This document shows positions 29,812 to 38,925 of a stretch of 64,000 nucleotides of DNA, one piece after another. The stretch covers positions 310,001-374,000 of the forward strand of contig JAKSIO010000001.1 in NCBI GenBank assembly GCA_024398785.1. Reading direction: 5' to 3'. A program made the position numbers and the translations under genes. Each line of letters starts with the position of its first letter. Position 1 is the stretch's first letter. Below the pieces are notes generated by a model, which worked only from the letters and a program-made list of their open reading frames with translations, had not been told where the DNA came from and did no database searches. Source of the stretch: Bacteroidaceae bacterium (GTDB taxonomy: Bacteria; Bacteroidota; Bacteroidia; Bacteroidales; Bacteroidaceae).

Positions 29812-31653
29812 GTGGATACACGTAACATAGGAAGTCTTCTGGTAATTGTTCTGTTAGTTTTTGCAGCTACTTTTTTCATGGGTAGAGACCGCAAGAGCAA
29901 CGGTGATAAACGCCAGCAATATGAGCAACAACTTGATTCTGCACGTACATCTAAAACATTTGAACAGACTGCCGTTACGGAACTGGGTTCCGTATCAGGA
30001 CTCGGACTTGAATCAATGGATCAGGATGTAGTACTTGCCAATAATTTTGTCAAGGTTGTACTCTCTTCAAAAGGCGGTGTTCCACAATATGTTGAACTGT
30101 ATGAATATAAAGACCAGCAGGGAGAAAATGTAGTCCTGTTCAATGACGAGGAAATGAACCTTAACGTCAAGATTGACGGTAAAATGCGCAATATTTCCAC
30201 AAAGGACCTCTATTTTGAGACTATAGCTCCGGGGCAAGGAAATGCCATAATGCGTCTTAAGACAGATTTCGGCGGATGGATTGATTTTGAATACAATCTG
30301 CATCCGGACAGTTATGTGCTCGATCTGAATATCACAGCACATGGTATGCAGGACTTTTTCCCGTCGGATCTGAATCATATCAGCATAGACTGGATTCAGA
30401 ACCTGCGCCAGCAGGAGAAAGGTTTTGAGTTTGAACAGCGTTACACAACTCTTACCTACAAGAGAAACGATCAGGCCAAGTCAAAGTATGTGAATGTTAC
30501 AAAAGATACAAAAACGGAACATCCGCAGGAAGCTTTGGACTGGATAGCTTTCAAGAACCAGTTCTTCTCAACAATTCTGATTTCTCAAGGAACATTTGCA
30601 GCTGACTGCCAGCTTACATCAATGCCATACAAGAAAGGTGTTGGATACATGAAGAAGATGATGGCTAAAGTTCAGACTCCGTTTGATCCGCAAGGAAACG
30701 AACCAACCTGTCTCAGTTTTTATCTTGGTCCTAATGACTATAAGGTGCTGCGCAAGTCAAGCGCAATGGTTTCCAACAACCACAAGATGCGCCTGCACCG
30801 TGTGGTTGATCTTGGATGGCCTGTTGTAAGAGAAGTCAACCGTTTTATCATTATTCCTTTGTTCAATCTTCTGGCAGGATGGAATATGAATATGGGACTG
30901 GTTATTCTTCTGTTGACCATAATCATCAAGATAATTGTTTATCCGTTTACATATAAGTCTTACATGTCATCGGCAAAGATGCGTGCATTGAAACCTTACG
31001 TTGACGAAATAAATAAAAAGTATCCAAAGCAGGAAGATGCTATGCGCAAGCAGCAGGAAACAATGAGCCTGTATAGCAAATATGGTGTAAGTCCAATGGG
31101 AGGTTGTCTTCCTTCACTTATCCAGATGCCTTTCTGGATGGCATTGTTCTTCTTTGTGCCGAATGCTATTGAGTTGCGTCAGCAAAGTTTCTTGTGGGCT
31201 GCCGATCTTACAGGCTTTGATGATATCATACACTGGAACGCCAACATTCCTTTGATAGGTAATCACCTTAGTATATTCTGTATTCTGTTCTGTGCCAGCA
31301 ATGTTATCAACACAGTGTTCTCAATGCGTCAGCAGAGCCAGGCTCCGGGACAGGAACAAAGCATGCAGATGATGAAATGGATGATGTACCTTATGCCGGT
31401 AATATTCTTCTTTACATTCAATAATTACTCATCCGGCTTGAATTACTATTACTTTATTTCTGCTCTGACAAGTATTCTTATCATGATATACTTGCGCAGA
31501 AGTACAGACGATGCCAAGATTCTTGCTCAGCTTGAGGCTAATTACAAGTCAAAACAGGCTGATTCTGGTCAGAAACCAAAAATGAACAGCATGATGGCGC
31601 GTCTTGAGGCTATGCGTGCAGAACAGGAGCGTCTTGAAAAGATGAAAAAGTGA
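29812..31653 (+). CDS. yidC: Membrane protein insertase YidC
   Basis: Inserts and folds inner-membrane proteins, alone or with SecYEG. 613 residues starting at GTG 28 bases after pyrG. First transmembrane segment at about residues 8-22, a large periplasmic domain (about 40-345), then the conserved insertase core: MNMGLVILLLTIIIKIIVYPF (positively charged groove region), a cytoplasmic coiled hairpin (SAKMRALKPYVDEINKKYP), SPMGGCLPSLIQMPFWMALF and two further hydrophobic segments. The tail is Lys-rich. The pyrG-yidC order is common in Bacteroidales. Confidence 0.95.
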   Translation: MDTRNIGSLLVIVLLVFAATFFMGRDRKSNGDKRQQYEQQLDSARTSKTFEQTAVTELGSVSGLGLESMDQDVVLANNFVKVVLSSKGGVPQYVELYEYKDQQGENVVLFNDEEMNLNVKIDGKMRNISTKDLYFETIAPGQGNAIMRLKTDFGGWIDFEYNLHPDSYVLDLNITAHGMQDFFPSDLNHISIDWIQNLRQQEKGFEFEQRYTTLTYKRNDQAKSKYVNVTKDTKTEHPQEALDWIAFKNQFFSTILISQGTFAADCQLTSMPYKKGVGYMKKMMAKVQTPFDPQGNEPTCLSFYLGPNDYKVLRKSSAMVSNNHKMRLHRVVDLGWPVVREVNRFIIIPLFNLLAGWNMNMGLVILLLTIIIKIIVYPFTYKSYMSSAKMRALKPYVDEINKKYPKQEDAMRKQQETMSLYSKYGVSPMGGCLPSLIQMPFWMALFFFVPNAIELRQQSFLWAADLTGFDDIIHWNANIPLIGNHLSIFCILFCASNVINTVFSMRQQSQAPGQEQSMQMMKWMMYLMPVIFFFTFNNYSSGLNYYYFISALTSILIMIYLRRSTDDAKILAQLEANYKSKQADSGQKPKMNSMMARLEAMRAEQERLEKMKK

Positions 31654-31666
31654 TTGTTGTCTGCAA

Positions 31667-32695
31667 GTGACACCTCATATAGTTAAATTTACCCCGTACA
31701 GATTATCGGAAACAGGTGTGCTTCCACGAATGACTCATGCCTGTAGCATGCTGTCAGAGGACGGACGGTATAAGTTTGTAATTGACAGCGACCTGAAACA
31801 GGCTGATTTTTGGATTGTTCAGGGGAAAGGCCTGCGTCATGCCGAGACCTGTAATGTTTCTCCACAGAATGTCATATCGTTAAGTACCGAACCGCATACG
31901 GTATTGCGCTATCCAAAACCTTATCTGAAACAGTTCGGTCTTGTTGCAACATGTCAGGAGTGTGCAAAACATAAGAATAGAGTTCTGTGCCCGCCCTTTC
32001 TGCCATGGTTTGTGGGAAGAAGGTATTCCGCTCAGGACAAAAAGTATTCCTACTCATTTGATCTGGACAGTATACGCAGTTGCGCAGCTCCGCAGAAATC
32101 AAAACTTATTTCCGTGATTACTTCTGACAAGGTTTTTTCGCGCGGACATATTCAGAGAATACGTTTCGTTGAAAAGTTGAAAGAGCATTTCGGAGACAGA
32201 ATTGATGTTTTCGGCAGAGGATTCAAGACAATTCCTGACAAGTGGGATGCGCTTGCCCCGTACAGATATCATATTGTTCTGGAAAATTCATCACTGAAAT
32301 ATTATTGGACTGAGAAACTCAGTGACTGCTTTATAACCCAGACTTATCCGTTCTATTACGGCTGTACAAATGTCTTTGACTATTTTCCACAGGATTCCTG
32401 CACTCTGATAGACATCAGCAAACCTGAGCAGGCTATTGAAGAAATAGAAAAGTGTATTGCTCAGGACAGATACGGTAAATCTTTGCAGGTTCTGTCCGAA
32501 TGCAAAGAGTACTGCGTGGGTAAATATAATATGTTCAATCGAATGGCAGATTTATGCAGTTCCCTTGATCCTGATGCTCCAAAGAGTTCTGTCACAATAA
32601 AACCCTGCAAGTCAGGACTTAATCCCAGTAATTTCCTGAACTATACGTTTGTGCGTCCGTTCTATCAGATTTTATACAAACTGCACATACTTTGA
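31667..32695 (+). CDS. Glycosyltransferase family 10 (fucosyltransferase-like) protein
   Basis: 342 residues from a GTG start 13 bases after yidC. The C-terminal half carries the alpha-1,3/1,4-fucosyltransferase signature: YHIVLENSSLKYYWTEKLSD (about 204-223), then PFYYG. It is predicted to transfer a sugar from GDP-fucose or a similar donor to a surface glycan, LPS or glycoprotein. The N-terminal half is divergent and has a CxxCxxH-like segment (ATCQECAKH, near 98-106) of unknown role. No signal peptide is present, so it is cytoplasmic or membrane-associated. No other glycan genes are adjacent, so the acceptor cannot be inferred. Confidence 0.72.
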   Translation: MTPHIVKFTPYRLSETGVLPRMTHACSMLSEDGRYKFVIDSDLKQADFWIVQGKGLRHAETCNVSPQNVISLSTEPHTVLRYPKPYLKQFGLVATCQECAKHKNRVLCPPFLPWFVGRRYSAQDKKYSYSFDLDSIRSCAAPQKSKLISVITSDKVFSRGHIQRIRFVEKLKEHFGDRIDVFGRGFKTIPDKWDALAPYRYHIVLENSSLKYYWTEKLSDCFITQTYPFYYGCTNVFDYFPQDSCTLIDISKPEQAIEEIEKCIAQDRYGKSLQVLSECKEYCVGKYNMFNRMADLCSSLDPDAPKSSVTIKPCKSGLNPSNFLNYTFVRPFYQILYKLHIL

Positions 32696-32703
32696 GAAAA
32701 CCG

Positions 32704-34470
32704 TTATCTGTTTTCTTTCAGCCAGCTGACAAATTTTGATGCTTGGGGCTTATACCCTGCGTATGGTTGTGAAACAATTCGCCCCTGTTTATTGACAATT
32801 ATGTAGTACGGTTGGGCGTTTGCATTGAAACGGATGCTTTGGAACTGACTCCACAAATCTCCCCATGATCTGATGTCGTCTCTGTCAAGATTGAAGAAAT
32901 TTATCAGCATATTGGTCTCATACCCAAAAAGATTGTCGTCAGACTTGTCATCAACATGCAGGGCGGTGAGAATGAAATAATCTTCAATCTCTTTCTTAAC
33001 ATTTCTGTCAGTCCATAAAGTAGCCTCCATTTTGCGGCAATTGACGCACCCGTATCCTGTAAAGTAAATCAACACATTCTTTTTCTCTTTATCTGCTGCA
33101 TCAAGAGCTGCAAAATAACTGTAAAAATGCGGCTCAAGCATATCGCTCAATGGCTCTGCAGGCAGAAACGCACTTATTGCCTTAAGTGGTGCCCCAAAGT
33201 AACCAGGTATCATTGCTGCTGCCAGAATAAAACTGATTGCAGCACCGATAATAGAACTGCGCCCAGGCTTTTGTTTTTTGGAAAACAATCCTGCCAGGTA
33301 CAGACCCATTGAAATGGCCAGCACTATCCATATTGAAATGAACAGTTTGCGCGGAAGAATTCCCCAACCGTATGCGAGGTCGGCTACAGACAGAAATTTT
33401 AGTGAAAAAGCAAGTTCCACAAAACCTATGCAGACTTTGATCTTTTCCATCCAGAGACCGGATTTTGGTCTCTTTTCAAGCCATTCCGGGAACAAGGCAA
33501 ACAGTGTGAAAGGAGCGGACAGGCCAATGGCGAATCCTGTCATACCGATGCCGGCATTCAGGAAACCTCCACGTGAACTTTCAACAAGAAGGCCGCCCAC
33601 AATAGGACTGGTGCAGGAAAAAGATACAATGACAATGGTCAGAGCCATAAAAAATATACTCCACAATGCACTGTTACGCGCCAGCTTGTTTGTGCTGTTC
33701 CCCCAGTTGTTCGGAAGCCTGAGCTCAAACAACCCGAACATAGAGAGAGCGAACAAAACAAATATTATAAAGAATATAATGTTGAAAGCTGCGTTTGTGG
33801 AGAGTGCGTTCAATGTGGCCGGCCCGAATATTGCCGTAAGAACAATACCCAGCACATCGTATATTATTACAATTGATCCACCAAATAACAGCGATGCCGC
33901 CGCAGGGGTTAATCCCCCTTTTTTCCTGGAAAAGAGTGATATTACAGTGGGAATCAACGGCCATACGCACGGAGTGAGTACAGCTAAAAGTCCGGCTCCC
34001 AAACTGATAATGAATAACAGAATTCTGTTAGTGTTATTATCTGAAGCATTATTCTCCTGACTGAATGAATTTATGTTGTCACTGGAGATGATGAAATGTT
34101 CCTTTTCAGGCAGAAGGCACTGAACGGCGTTACATACAGAATATGTGCAGTAACCGCTTATGTACCAACTTTCACGGTTGGTGATTGAAAGGGAAAGGCT
34201 GTAATCTTGTTCATCCTTATATTCCAGGCCATTGATAGAATCAATCACAAAATGTGATGATGTGTTTTCCCCGTTTAAATGCCAGTTTTTTTCAAGAAAT
34301 TGAAAGGCTACGGTAATATTCAACTCTTGTTCCGATGTCAGTTCATTTATGCTGACAGATGCATTGTGCCGGGCTGTAACAATCTGGCTGGTCTGTATGG
34401 CGGATACAGAACCGCACAGTCCAATCAGCATGCATGCTGTCAATAATAAATGTCTGCTTAGTTTACGCAT
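32704..34470 (-). CDS. dsbD: Thiol:disulfide interchange protein DsbD
   Basis: Transfers electrons from cytoplasmic thioredoxin across the inner membrane to periplasmic thiol proteins, including those for cytochrome c maturation. 588 residues: signal peptide (about 1-24), N-terminal DsbD-alpha-like beta domain (to about 145), a transmembrane domain of eight segments with the redox Cys in LAVLTPCVWPL and VSFSCTSPIVGG, and a C-terminal thioredoxin-like domain with CVNC at about 475-478. The alpha domain has few Cys, so its redox pair is uncertain. Last gene of the minus-strand operon beginning at 37887; its end lies 8 bases from the convergent glycosyltransferase gene. Confidence 0.88.
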   Translation of the reverse strand: MRKLSRHLLLTACMLIGLCGSVSAIQTSQIVTARHNASVSINELTSEQELNITVAFQFLEKNWHLNGENTSSHFVIDSINGLEYKDEQDYSLSLSITNRESWYISGYCTYSVCNAVQCLLPEKEHFIISSDNINSFSQENNASDNNTNRILLFIISLGAGLLAVLTPCVWPLIPTVISLFSRKKGGLTPAAASLLFGGSIVIIYDVLGIVLTAIFGPATLNALSTNAAFNIIFFIIFVLFALSMFGLFELRLPNNWGNSTNKLARNSALWSIFFMALTIVIVSFSCTSPIVGGLLVESSRGGFLNAGIGMTGFAIGLSAPFTLFALFPEWLEKRPKSGLWMEKIKVCIGFVELAFSLKFLSVADLAYGWGILPRKLFISIWIVLAISMGLYLAGLFSKKQKPGRSSIIGAAISFILAAAMIPGYFGAPLKAISAFLPAEPLSDMLEPHFYSYFAALDAADKEKKNVLIYFTGYGCVNCRKMEATLWTDRNVKKEIEDYFILTALHVDDKSDDNLFGYETNMLINFFNLDRDDIRSWGDLWSQFQSIRFNANAQPYYIIVNKQGRIVSQPYAGYKPQASKFVSWLKENR

Positions 34471-34482
34471 TGTCTATTTATA

Positions 34483-35385
34483 TCAGACAGACCGGGGACG
34501 GAACAGGTTGCTGAAACAGGAAGGTGCCGGTACTGTGAAAGACATTGCTTTGCCGGTAATAGGGTGCGAAAATGCAAACTTGTAGTTATGCAGCATGAGA
34601 CGGCCTTCAGGGTCGGTCTGTGCTCCGTATTTTTTGTCTCCTGCTATAGGACAACCCATTTCTGACATCTGGACGCGAATCTGGTTCTTTTTTCCTGTCA
34701 TGATTTCTACATCGAGCATTGCAAATCGACCATTGGTCTTTATTACTTTGTATCTGGTGATTGCAAGACGGGCACTTTCATCATCTTCAGATGAATGCAT
34801 GTGAAAACGCTTGTCTTCGGCAATCATGGAACGCAATTCGTCCTTATCTCTTTCCGGTATCTCTTCCGTTATGCAATAGTATTTGCGCTCTTTTACATAT
34901 TCATTCCAACGTGAACGCATCTGTCTTGCTATACCATCCATTTTTGCAAACAGAAGTATGCCGCTGGTGTACTGATCCAATCTGTGACATACAAAAACGT
35001 CGGCATCGGGGTTCTTGCGCTTTACATAGTCTTTGACATATTTCCAGGCGTTGTGTTTCTGGCTTGACAGTGAAGGGTTGGGGACGGACAGCAATCCGGA
35101 TGCCTTCTCCACAACAATAATCCATTCGTCTTCGTATATGATTTTGAGCTCGGGATTCTTGAATTGAAAATATGAATGTGTGTAATTGATTTCTACAATA
35201 TCACCCTTGTTCAGTGGAGTGTTGTAGCGTGTCTCTGCTTTGCCTCTCAAAGAAACATGGCGGTGAACCAGAAGTTTTTTTACTTCGCTACGGCTTTTGT
35301 CTTTCAGAGTGTTGTACAGAAATTCCAGTAATTCAGTCGGTTCCTGTACTATGTATTGTTTGATTTTGTCAGCTGTAGTAGGCAT
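34483..35385 (-). CDS. RluA-family pseudouridine synthase
   Basis: Isomerises specific uridines of rRNA or tRNA. 300 residues with an S4-like RNA-binding N-terminus (SEVKKLLVHRHVSLRG, near 33-48) and the catalytic motif CHRLDQYTSGILLFAK (near 134-149) containing the invariant Asp. Further conserved parts are LDVEIMTGKKNQIRVQ and GDKKYG. The target site is not predictable from sequence. It begins two bases after leuA and is 12 bases from dsbD, so it is embedded in the operon. Confidence 0.9.
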   Translation of the reverse strand: MPTTADKIKQYIVQEPTELLEFLYNTLKDKSRSEVKKLLVHRHVSLRGKAETRYNTPLNKGDIVEINYTHSYFQFKNPELKIIYEDEWIIVVEKASGLLSVPNPSLSSQKHNAWKYVKDYVKRKNPDADVFVCHRLDQYTSGILLFAKMDGIARQMRSRWNEYVKERKYYCITEEIPERDKDELRSMIAEDKRFHMHSSEDDESARLAITRYKVIKTNGRFAMLDVEIMTGKKNQIRVQMSEMGCPIAGDKKYGAQTDPEGRLMLHNYKFAFSHPITGKAMSFTVPAPSCFSNLFRPRSV

Positions 35386-35387
35386 AT

Positions 35388-36923
35388 TTATTTTGAAAAT
35401 TTGTTTACTGCGTCAATAAATGCCAGAACAGATGCTGCAACAATGTCTGTGTTGCCGGCAAATCCGTAGTAGAATTTATCGTTGTATTTTACCTGAATGT
35501 TTACTCTGCACATGTCATCGCTACCTTTATCAATTGCTTGAATAAGAAATTCATGGATAAGCATTGTGCTGCCGATACGTTTCTTTATGGCTTTTATGGC
35601 GGCATCGACCGGACCGTTTCCGTATGAACGGGCAATGACTCTTTCGTTGCCAATACGTAATTTGACAAATGCCTTGCAGCGGACTCCAACTCCTGCAGTA
35701 ACTTTCATAAAGTCAAGACCTATGTAGTCTGCGGTCTGCTGTTCATTGCTGTATTCTGTAACTGCTTTTGTTGGGAAACGTTGTGAGAGCATAAGCAAAT
35801 CGTTATCGTCAATCACAGGCTTAGTGGCAGCTATTTTCAGAAATTCGTTGTAAATCAGTTCCAGACGGTCGGCATCTATTTTTGAATCGGTAATCAGTTC
35901 CAGACGGTATTTCAATGCGGAGCGTCCGCTTAATGCCGATAATACAATCTGGCTTGATTCGGCGCCGATGTCCTGCGGGTGCAGAAATTCATAGTTGGCA
36001 GGGTGTTTGAGCAAACCGTCCTGATGTATTCCGGAAGCATGTGCAAATACATTGTATCCTATTACAGGCTTGTCTGCGGGCAATTGCAAATTCATTATTC
36101 TTGCACTTGTGCGGCATGTTTCATAAATCAGATTGGAATCTATGTTTGTGAAATATTCGTTGGACCAGCGCTTTGCTATTATTGTCTGCAATTGCTCCAA
36201 AGGTGTATTGCCGGCACGTTCTCCTACACCGCAAAGGGTGACATCGACTTGGCGTGCACCGTTTATGATAGCCTGGATGGCATTTGCTGTGGCAAGTCCC
36301 AGATCGTTGTGACAATGTGCCGATAAAATAGCCTTGTCAATGTTCGGAACGTTCTCAATCAGGTATTTGAATTTTGCACCGTATTCATTGGGCAAACAAT
36401 AACCAACGGTATCCGGAATGGTTACACTCTTGGCTCCGGCATCGATTACAGCGGTAACTATTCGCGCCAGAAAATCATTGTCAGTGCGGCCCGCATCCTC
36501 GCAATAGAACGCAACATTGTACGGATATGTCTCTACAGCATAGCGCACAATATCTACAGCACGCTTAAGCAATGCCTCTCTGTCTGTTTTGAATTTATAG
36601 TTTATGTGATAATCGGACGTGCCTATGCCCGTCTGGATACAACCGTTTTTTGCATACACCAAAGATTTGGCGGCAATGTCAATGTCTTCTTTTACGGCTC
36701 TGGTCAGAACGCAAATCGTTGCGTTTTCTACCGATTGGCACACTGCCTGAACACTGTTGAATTCACTTGTGCCAGATGACGGAAACCCCGCTTCAATAAT
36801 ATCAACGCCAAGTTTGTCAAGCGCTTTTGCAATCTGCACTTTCTCAACACTTTTCAAATTGCAGCCCGGAGTCTGTGCTCCGTCGCGCAATGTGGTGTCT
36901 AATATCTTGATACGTTGTAACAT
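35388..36923 (-). CDS. leuA: 2-isopropylmalate synthase (LeuA type)
   Basis: Condenses acetyl-CoA with 2-oxoisovalerate, the first committed step of leucine synthesis. 511 residues from the ATG at 36923; a longer frame to 37010 would overlap the upstream gene. TIM-barrel motifs: LDTTLRDGAQTPG (near 7-19), SAHCHNDLGLATAN (metal-binding HxH, near 200) and NVFAHASGIHQDG. A C-terminal LeuA-dimer regulatory domain follows (about 375-510), the site of leucine feedback in relatives. A citramalate synthase or a longer-chain homologue cannot be excluded. No leuBCD genes are adjacent. Seven bases separate it from the dehydrogenase gene upstream. Confidence 0.85.
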   Translation of the reverse strand: MLQRIKILDTTLRDGAQTPGCNLKSVEKVQIAKALDKLGVDIIEAGFPSSGTSEFNSVQAVCQSVENATICVLTRAVKEDIDIAAKSLVYAKNGCIQTGIGTSDYHINYKFKTDREALLKRAVDIVRYAVETYPYNVAFYCEDAGRTDNDFLARIVTAVIDAGAKSVTIPDTVGYCLPNEYGAKFKYLIENVPNIDKAILSAHCHNDLGLATANAIQAIINGARQVDVTLCGVGERAGNTPLEQLQTIIAKRWSNEYFTNIDSNLIYETCRTSARIMNLQLPADKPVIGYNVFAHASGIHQDGLLKHPANYEFLHPQDIGAESSQIVLSALSGRSALKYRLELITDSKIDADRLELIYNEFLKIAATKPVIDDNDLLMLSQRFPTKAVTEYSNEQQTADYIGLDFMKVTAGVGVRCKAFVKLRIGNERVIARSYGNGPVDAAIKAIKKRIGSTMLIHEFLIQAIDKGSDDMCRVNIQVKYNDKFYYGFAGNTDIVAASVLAFIDAVNKFSK

Positions 36924-36930
36924 ACGTTGC

Positions 36931-37887
36931 TTATGAATGCGGCTGCAAAGATAATAAGAATCTGCGAATGTTTTCTGCAATACCCATAATGAGTGCATCA
37001 ACATCTTCATAAGAGTTCCATGCTATGTGTGGCGACAGAATTATATTCTCTTTGTTGCTCATTTTGAGATACGGATGGTTCTGTCCTATTGGCTCGGACG
37101 TGAAAACGTCGACCGCAGCTCCGGCAATGATGCCCCGGTCTATGGCATCGGCCAGATCCTGTTCAACCACAATTCCGCCGCGCGCCACATTGACCAGTAT
37201 GGCATGGGCTTTCATCAGCTGCAACTCTTTGAATCCTATAAGAGCGTTGGTGTGTTCATTCAGCGGACAATGAATGGTAACAACATCTGCCGTTGCAAGC
37301 AATTCATTTAACGGCATCATTCTGTATTTGCTGTTGTGAGCCTTTCCTTGAGTGGAGTAGTAGACGACATCCATTCCAAATGCCTGTGCTACCTGTGCCA
37401 CACGTTCACCGATAGTGCCCAGTCCTATTATTCCCATGGTCTTTCCTGCCAGTTTCATAAACTGACTGGTAGGACATGTGAATATATGGCTCTGCTCATA
37501 CTGCCCTGATTTGACATAATTATCGTAGAACTTAGAGTGTCCCACTAATGAAAGAATATGCATGAATGTTGTCTGTACCACAGATTCGGTAGAGTAGGCG
37601 CACACATTCTTTACCGGTATTCCTTTTGATGCGGCATACGCTGTGTCAATGTTGTTGGTCCCTGTTGCCGCTACACATATCAGTTTGAGCTTTTTTGCGG
37701 CATCAATCTCCGCTTTGAAAATCTTTACTTTATTGGATATGACAATATCCGCATTTTCAATGCGGCTTATAGTCTGCTCCGGTGTAGTGGTTTTATACTC
37801 AGTAAACTCTCCCAATTGCCTGATGGAGTCCAAAGATGCCCCTCCAATTGTAATAGAATCCAGAAATACTATCTTGTATGTGCTCAT
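36931..37887 (-). CDS. D-2-hydroxyacid dehydrogenase (NAD-dependent)
   Basis: 318 residues from the ATG at 37887 (a TTG at 37914 is the alternative). D-isomer-specific 2-hydroxyacid dehydrogenase with a Rossmann fold: GIIGLGTIGERVAQ (near 146-159), the catalytic Arg in VNVARGGIVV, a Glu in the following segment, and the catalytic His in LSPHIAWNS near 285. Closest in style to glycerate/hydroxypyruvate dehydrogenases, but lactate-type or 2-hydroxyisocaproate activity is possible. First gene of the operon with leuA, the RluA-family gene and dsbD; the pairing with leuA suggests a branched-chain or related 2-oxoacid, which is inference. Confidence 0.85.
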   Translation of the reverse strand: MSTYKIVFLDSITIGGASLDSIRQLGEFTEYKTTTPEQTISRIENADIVISNKVKIFKAEIDAAKKLKLICVAATGTNNIDTAYAASKGIPVKNVCAYSTESVVQTTFMHILSLVGHSKFYDNYVKSGQYEQSHIFTCPTSQFMKLAGKTMGIIGLGTIGERVAQVAQAFGMDVVYYSTQGKAHNSKYRMMPLNELLATADVVTIHCPLNEHTNALIGFKELQLMKAHAILVNVARGGIVVEQDLADAIDRGIIAGAAVDVFTSEPIGQNHPYLKMSNKENIILSPHIAWNSYEDVDALIMGIAENIRRFLLSLQPHS

Positions 37888-37911
37888 ATCCTGATCTGTG
37901 TGGTTTTGAAA

Positions 37912-37919
37912 CAAAAGTA
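37912..37919 (-). promoter_or_regulatory. Candidate -7 element of the dehydrogenase-leuA operon
   Basis: TACTTTTG on the minus strand fits TAnnTTTG, 25 bases before the start codon; no good -33 box. Confidence 0.35.
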
Positions 37920-37939
37920 ATAAAAACTATGCATTATAA

Positions 37940-37971
37940 TTAGTCATATTCTAAACATTTTATTAACTTTG
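37940..37971 (+). promoter_or_regulatory. Promoter of tRNA-Arg
   Basis: TTAG (37940-37943, one mismatch to TTTG), a 20-base spacer and TAACTTTG (37964-37971), placing the start about 25 bases before the mature tRNA. Confidence 0.6.
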
Positions 37972-38004
37972 CACCCACAAAACCGTTATTATGGTTTCAA
38001 TGAT

Positions 38005-38081
38005 GGTTCAGTAGCTCAGCTGGATAGAGCAACAGCCTTCTAAGCTGTGGGTCTTGGGTTCGAATCCCAACTGAATCACCA
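38005..38081 (+). tRNA. tRNA-Arg (anticodon UCU)
   Basis: Complete cloverleaf. Acceptor stem GGTTCAG/CTGAATC, D-arm with AGCTCAGCTGGATAGAGC, anticodon stem ACAGC/GCTGT around loop CTTCTAA (anticodon TCT, reads AGA), T-arm TGGG-TTCGAAT-CCCA, discriminator A at 38078 and an encoded CCA at 38079-38081. A terminator follows seven bases later. The accessory region begins directly downstream. Confidence 0.96.
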
Positions 38082-38087
38082 AGAATT

Positions 38088-38126
38088 GAAAAAACTGCTC
38101 AGAACATAGTTCTGGGCAGTTTTTTT
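38088..38126 (+). terminator. Intrinsic terminator of tRNA-Arg
   Basis: Stem ACTGCTCAGAAC (38094-38105) / GTTCTGGGCAGT (38109-38120) with one G-U pair and a 3-base loop, extended by flanking A-run/T-run pairing, and a T6 tail. Confidence 0.85.
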
Positions 38127-38183
38127 GTTAGAAGGAACCACGTTGAAAATCTATTTTCATAAGTGGTTCCTTCTAACAAAAAA
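38121..38183. repeat. Long perfect inverted repeat (21-bp arms) with nested hairpin
   Basis: Arms 38121-38141 and 38163-38183 are exact reverse complements, with GAAGGAACCAC at the inner end of the left arm. The loop contains a second hairpin GAAAAT-CT-ATTTTC (38145-38158). A comparable GAAAAT-NN-ATTTTC hairpin with different arms precedes the second copy of the structured repeat at 42088-42128. Confidence 0.8.
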
Positions 38184-38207
38184 TCGCAGCGTTCGCTGCA
38201 GATTTTT
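38178..38207 (+). terminator. Second hairpin with T-run after tRNA-Arg
   Basis: GCAGCG-TT-CGCTGC (38186-38199) extended by AAAAATC/GATTTTT pairing, ending in T5. It occupies the same place in repeat copy 1 as the terminator at 42132 does in copy 2. Confidence 0.65.
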
Positions 38208-38272
38208 CAATTCCTGAGTAAGATTGCCTCCCCGGCAGGGGTAGGGATGGAGCGAACGTTAGTGAGCTCAAT
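38203..38272 (+). repeat. Dispersed intergenic repeat, copy 1
   Basis: About 70 bases shared with 42184-42251 in direct orientation. Conserved blocks are TTTTCAATTC(C/T)TGAGTAAGATT and GGGATGGAGCGAACGTTAGT followed by GA(G/A)CTCAAT, with a variable GC-rich middle. Each copy is preceded by hairpins that differ in sequence but not in arrangement. Confidence 0.75.
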
Positions 38273-38298
38273 TCCAACAGCCTCCCCGCCATCCCTAC
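38241..38298. repeat. Inverted repeat GTAGGGATGG / CCATCCCTAC
   Basis: 10-bp exact inverted repeat, 38241-38250 and 38289-38298, overlapping the right part of repeat copy 1. The 248 bases from 38298 to the remnant gene at 38546 hold only a weak 7-bp inverted repeat (TTTTGCT 38406-38412 / AGCAAAA 38425-38431) and no convincing gene. Confidence 0.5.
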
Positions 38299-38545
38299 GC
38301 TCCCGTCTGGAAATCTGATGCAAAATTATAGGGATTATTTGGGCCGGGAGATATATAACCGACAGTAAATCAATCAGTTTTTAACGACTCTAATGAATTT
38401 GCCGCTTTTGCTCTAACGGCTCTAAGCAAAAAGACCGATTTCAGGTACGGCTATCAGCCCCGAACCAATAAAATCACAACGCCAGCAAATAATTCTGACA
38501 AAACCACCCCTCCATGTCCGAAAAATGCCGTAACTTTGGGTTGAC

Positions 38546-38779
38546 ATGATTACAGTCAATTGTTTGAAAAAGTTCCACAACTTGTGGAAATATTTCACGA
38601 TAGGCAAGAAAAGGGCATCATTTTGGGGCAAGGGTGTGCTCGCTCAAATCAGCGAACGGCTCAGAAGCGAGCTGCCTGGATTGCGTGGGTTTGGTGAAAG
38701 TCATTTGAAGAATATGCTTGTCAAACTTCTGCCGCCAAAGGAAGAATTGATGAAACTCATCGAAGACCAGGAGAATTAA
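38546..38779 (+). pseudogene. Collapsed DUF1016 (YhcG-type) gene remnant
   Basis: 77 codons. Residues about 25-57 (SFWGKGVLAQISERLRSELP, then GLRGFGESHLKNM) align with the DUF1016 N-terminal domain of the intact neighbour, which has EWGDGVVRQLADYISRNFPD then IKGFSDKNLWRM. The following LPPKEELMKLIEDQ resembles the C-terminal tail of such proteins, so the central and nuclease parts appear to be deleted. The first ~24 codons match nothing I know. A short functional protein is possible but less likely. Confidence 0.55.
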
Positions 38780-38925
38780 GTGTTTGAGCTACGAAATTGT
38801 CATCAGCTTGGTTTTATGAGGTGTGAGAGGGGTCATAAAGATGAACGTTGATGAGTATTGTGTTACACATAGATACTATAATTGAAAATAAAATTTATGC
38901 AACAAGAAAACATACGCCGAATTCA

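Noticed and set aside
36924..37010. Longer N-terminus for leuA
   Set aside because: It would overlap the upstream dehydrogenase gene by about 80 bases and adds residues without similarity; the ATG at 36923 begins directly at the conserved LeuA start.
38005..38081. tRNA-Arg as attachment site of an integrative element
   Set aside because: No second copy of the tRNA 3' end and no integrase were found in the window; the direct repeats downstream do not match the tRNA sequence.
38422..38631. 69-codon minus-strand frame in the post-tRNA region
   Set aside because: No similarity, no promoter or leader, and it overlaps the more convincing DUF1016 remnant on the plus strand.
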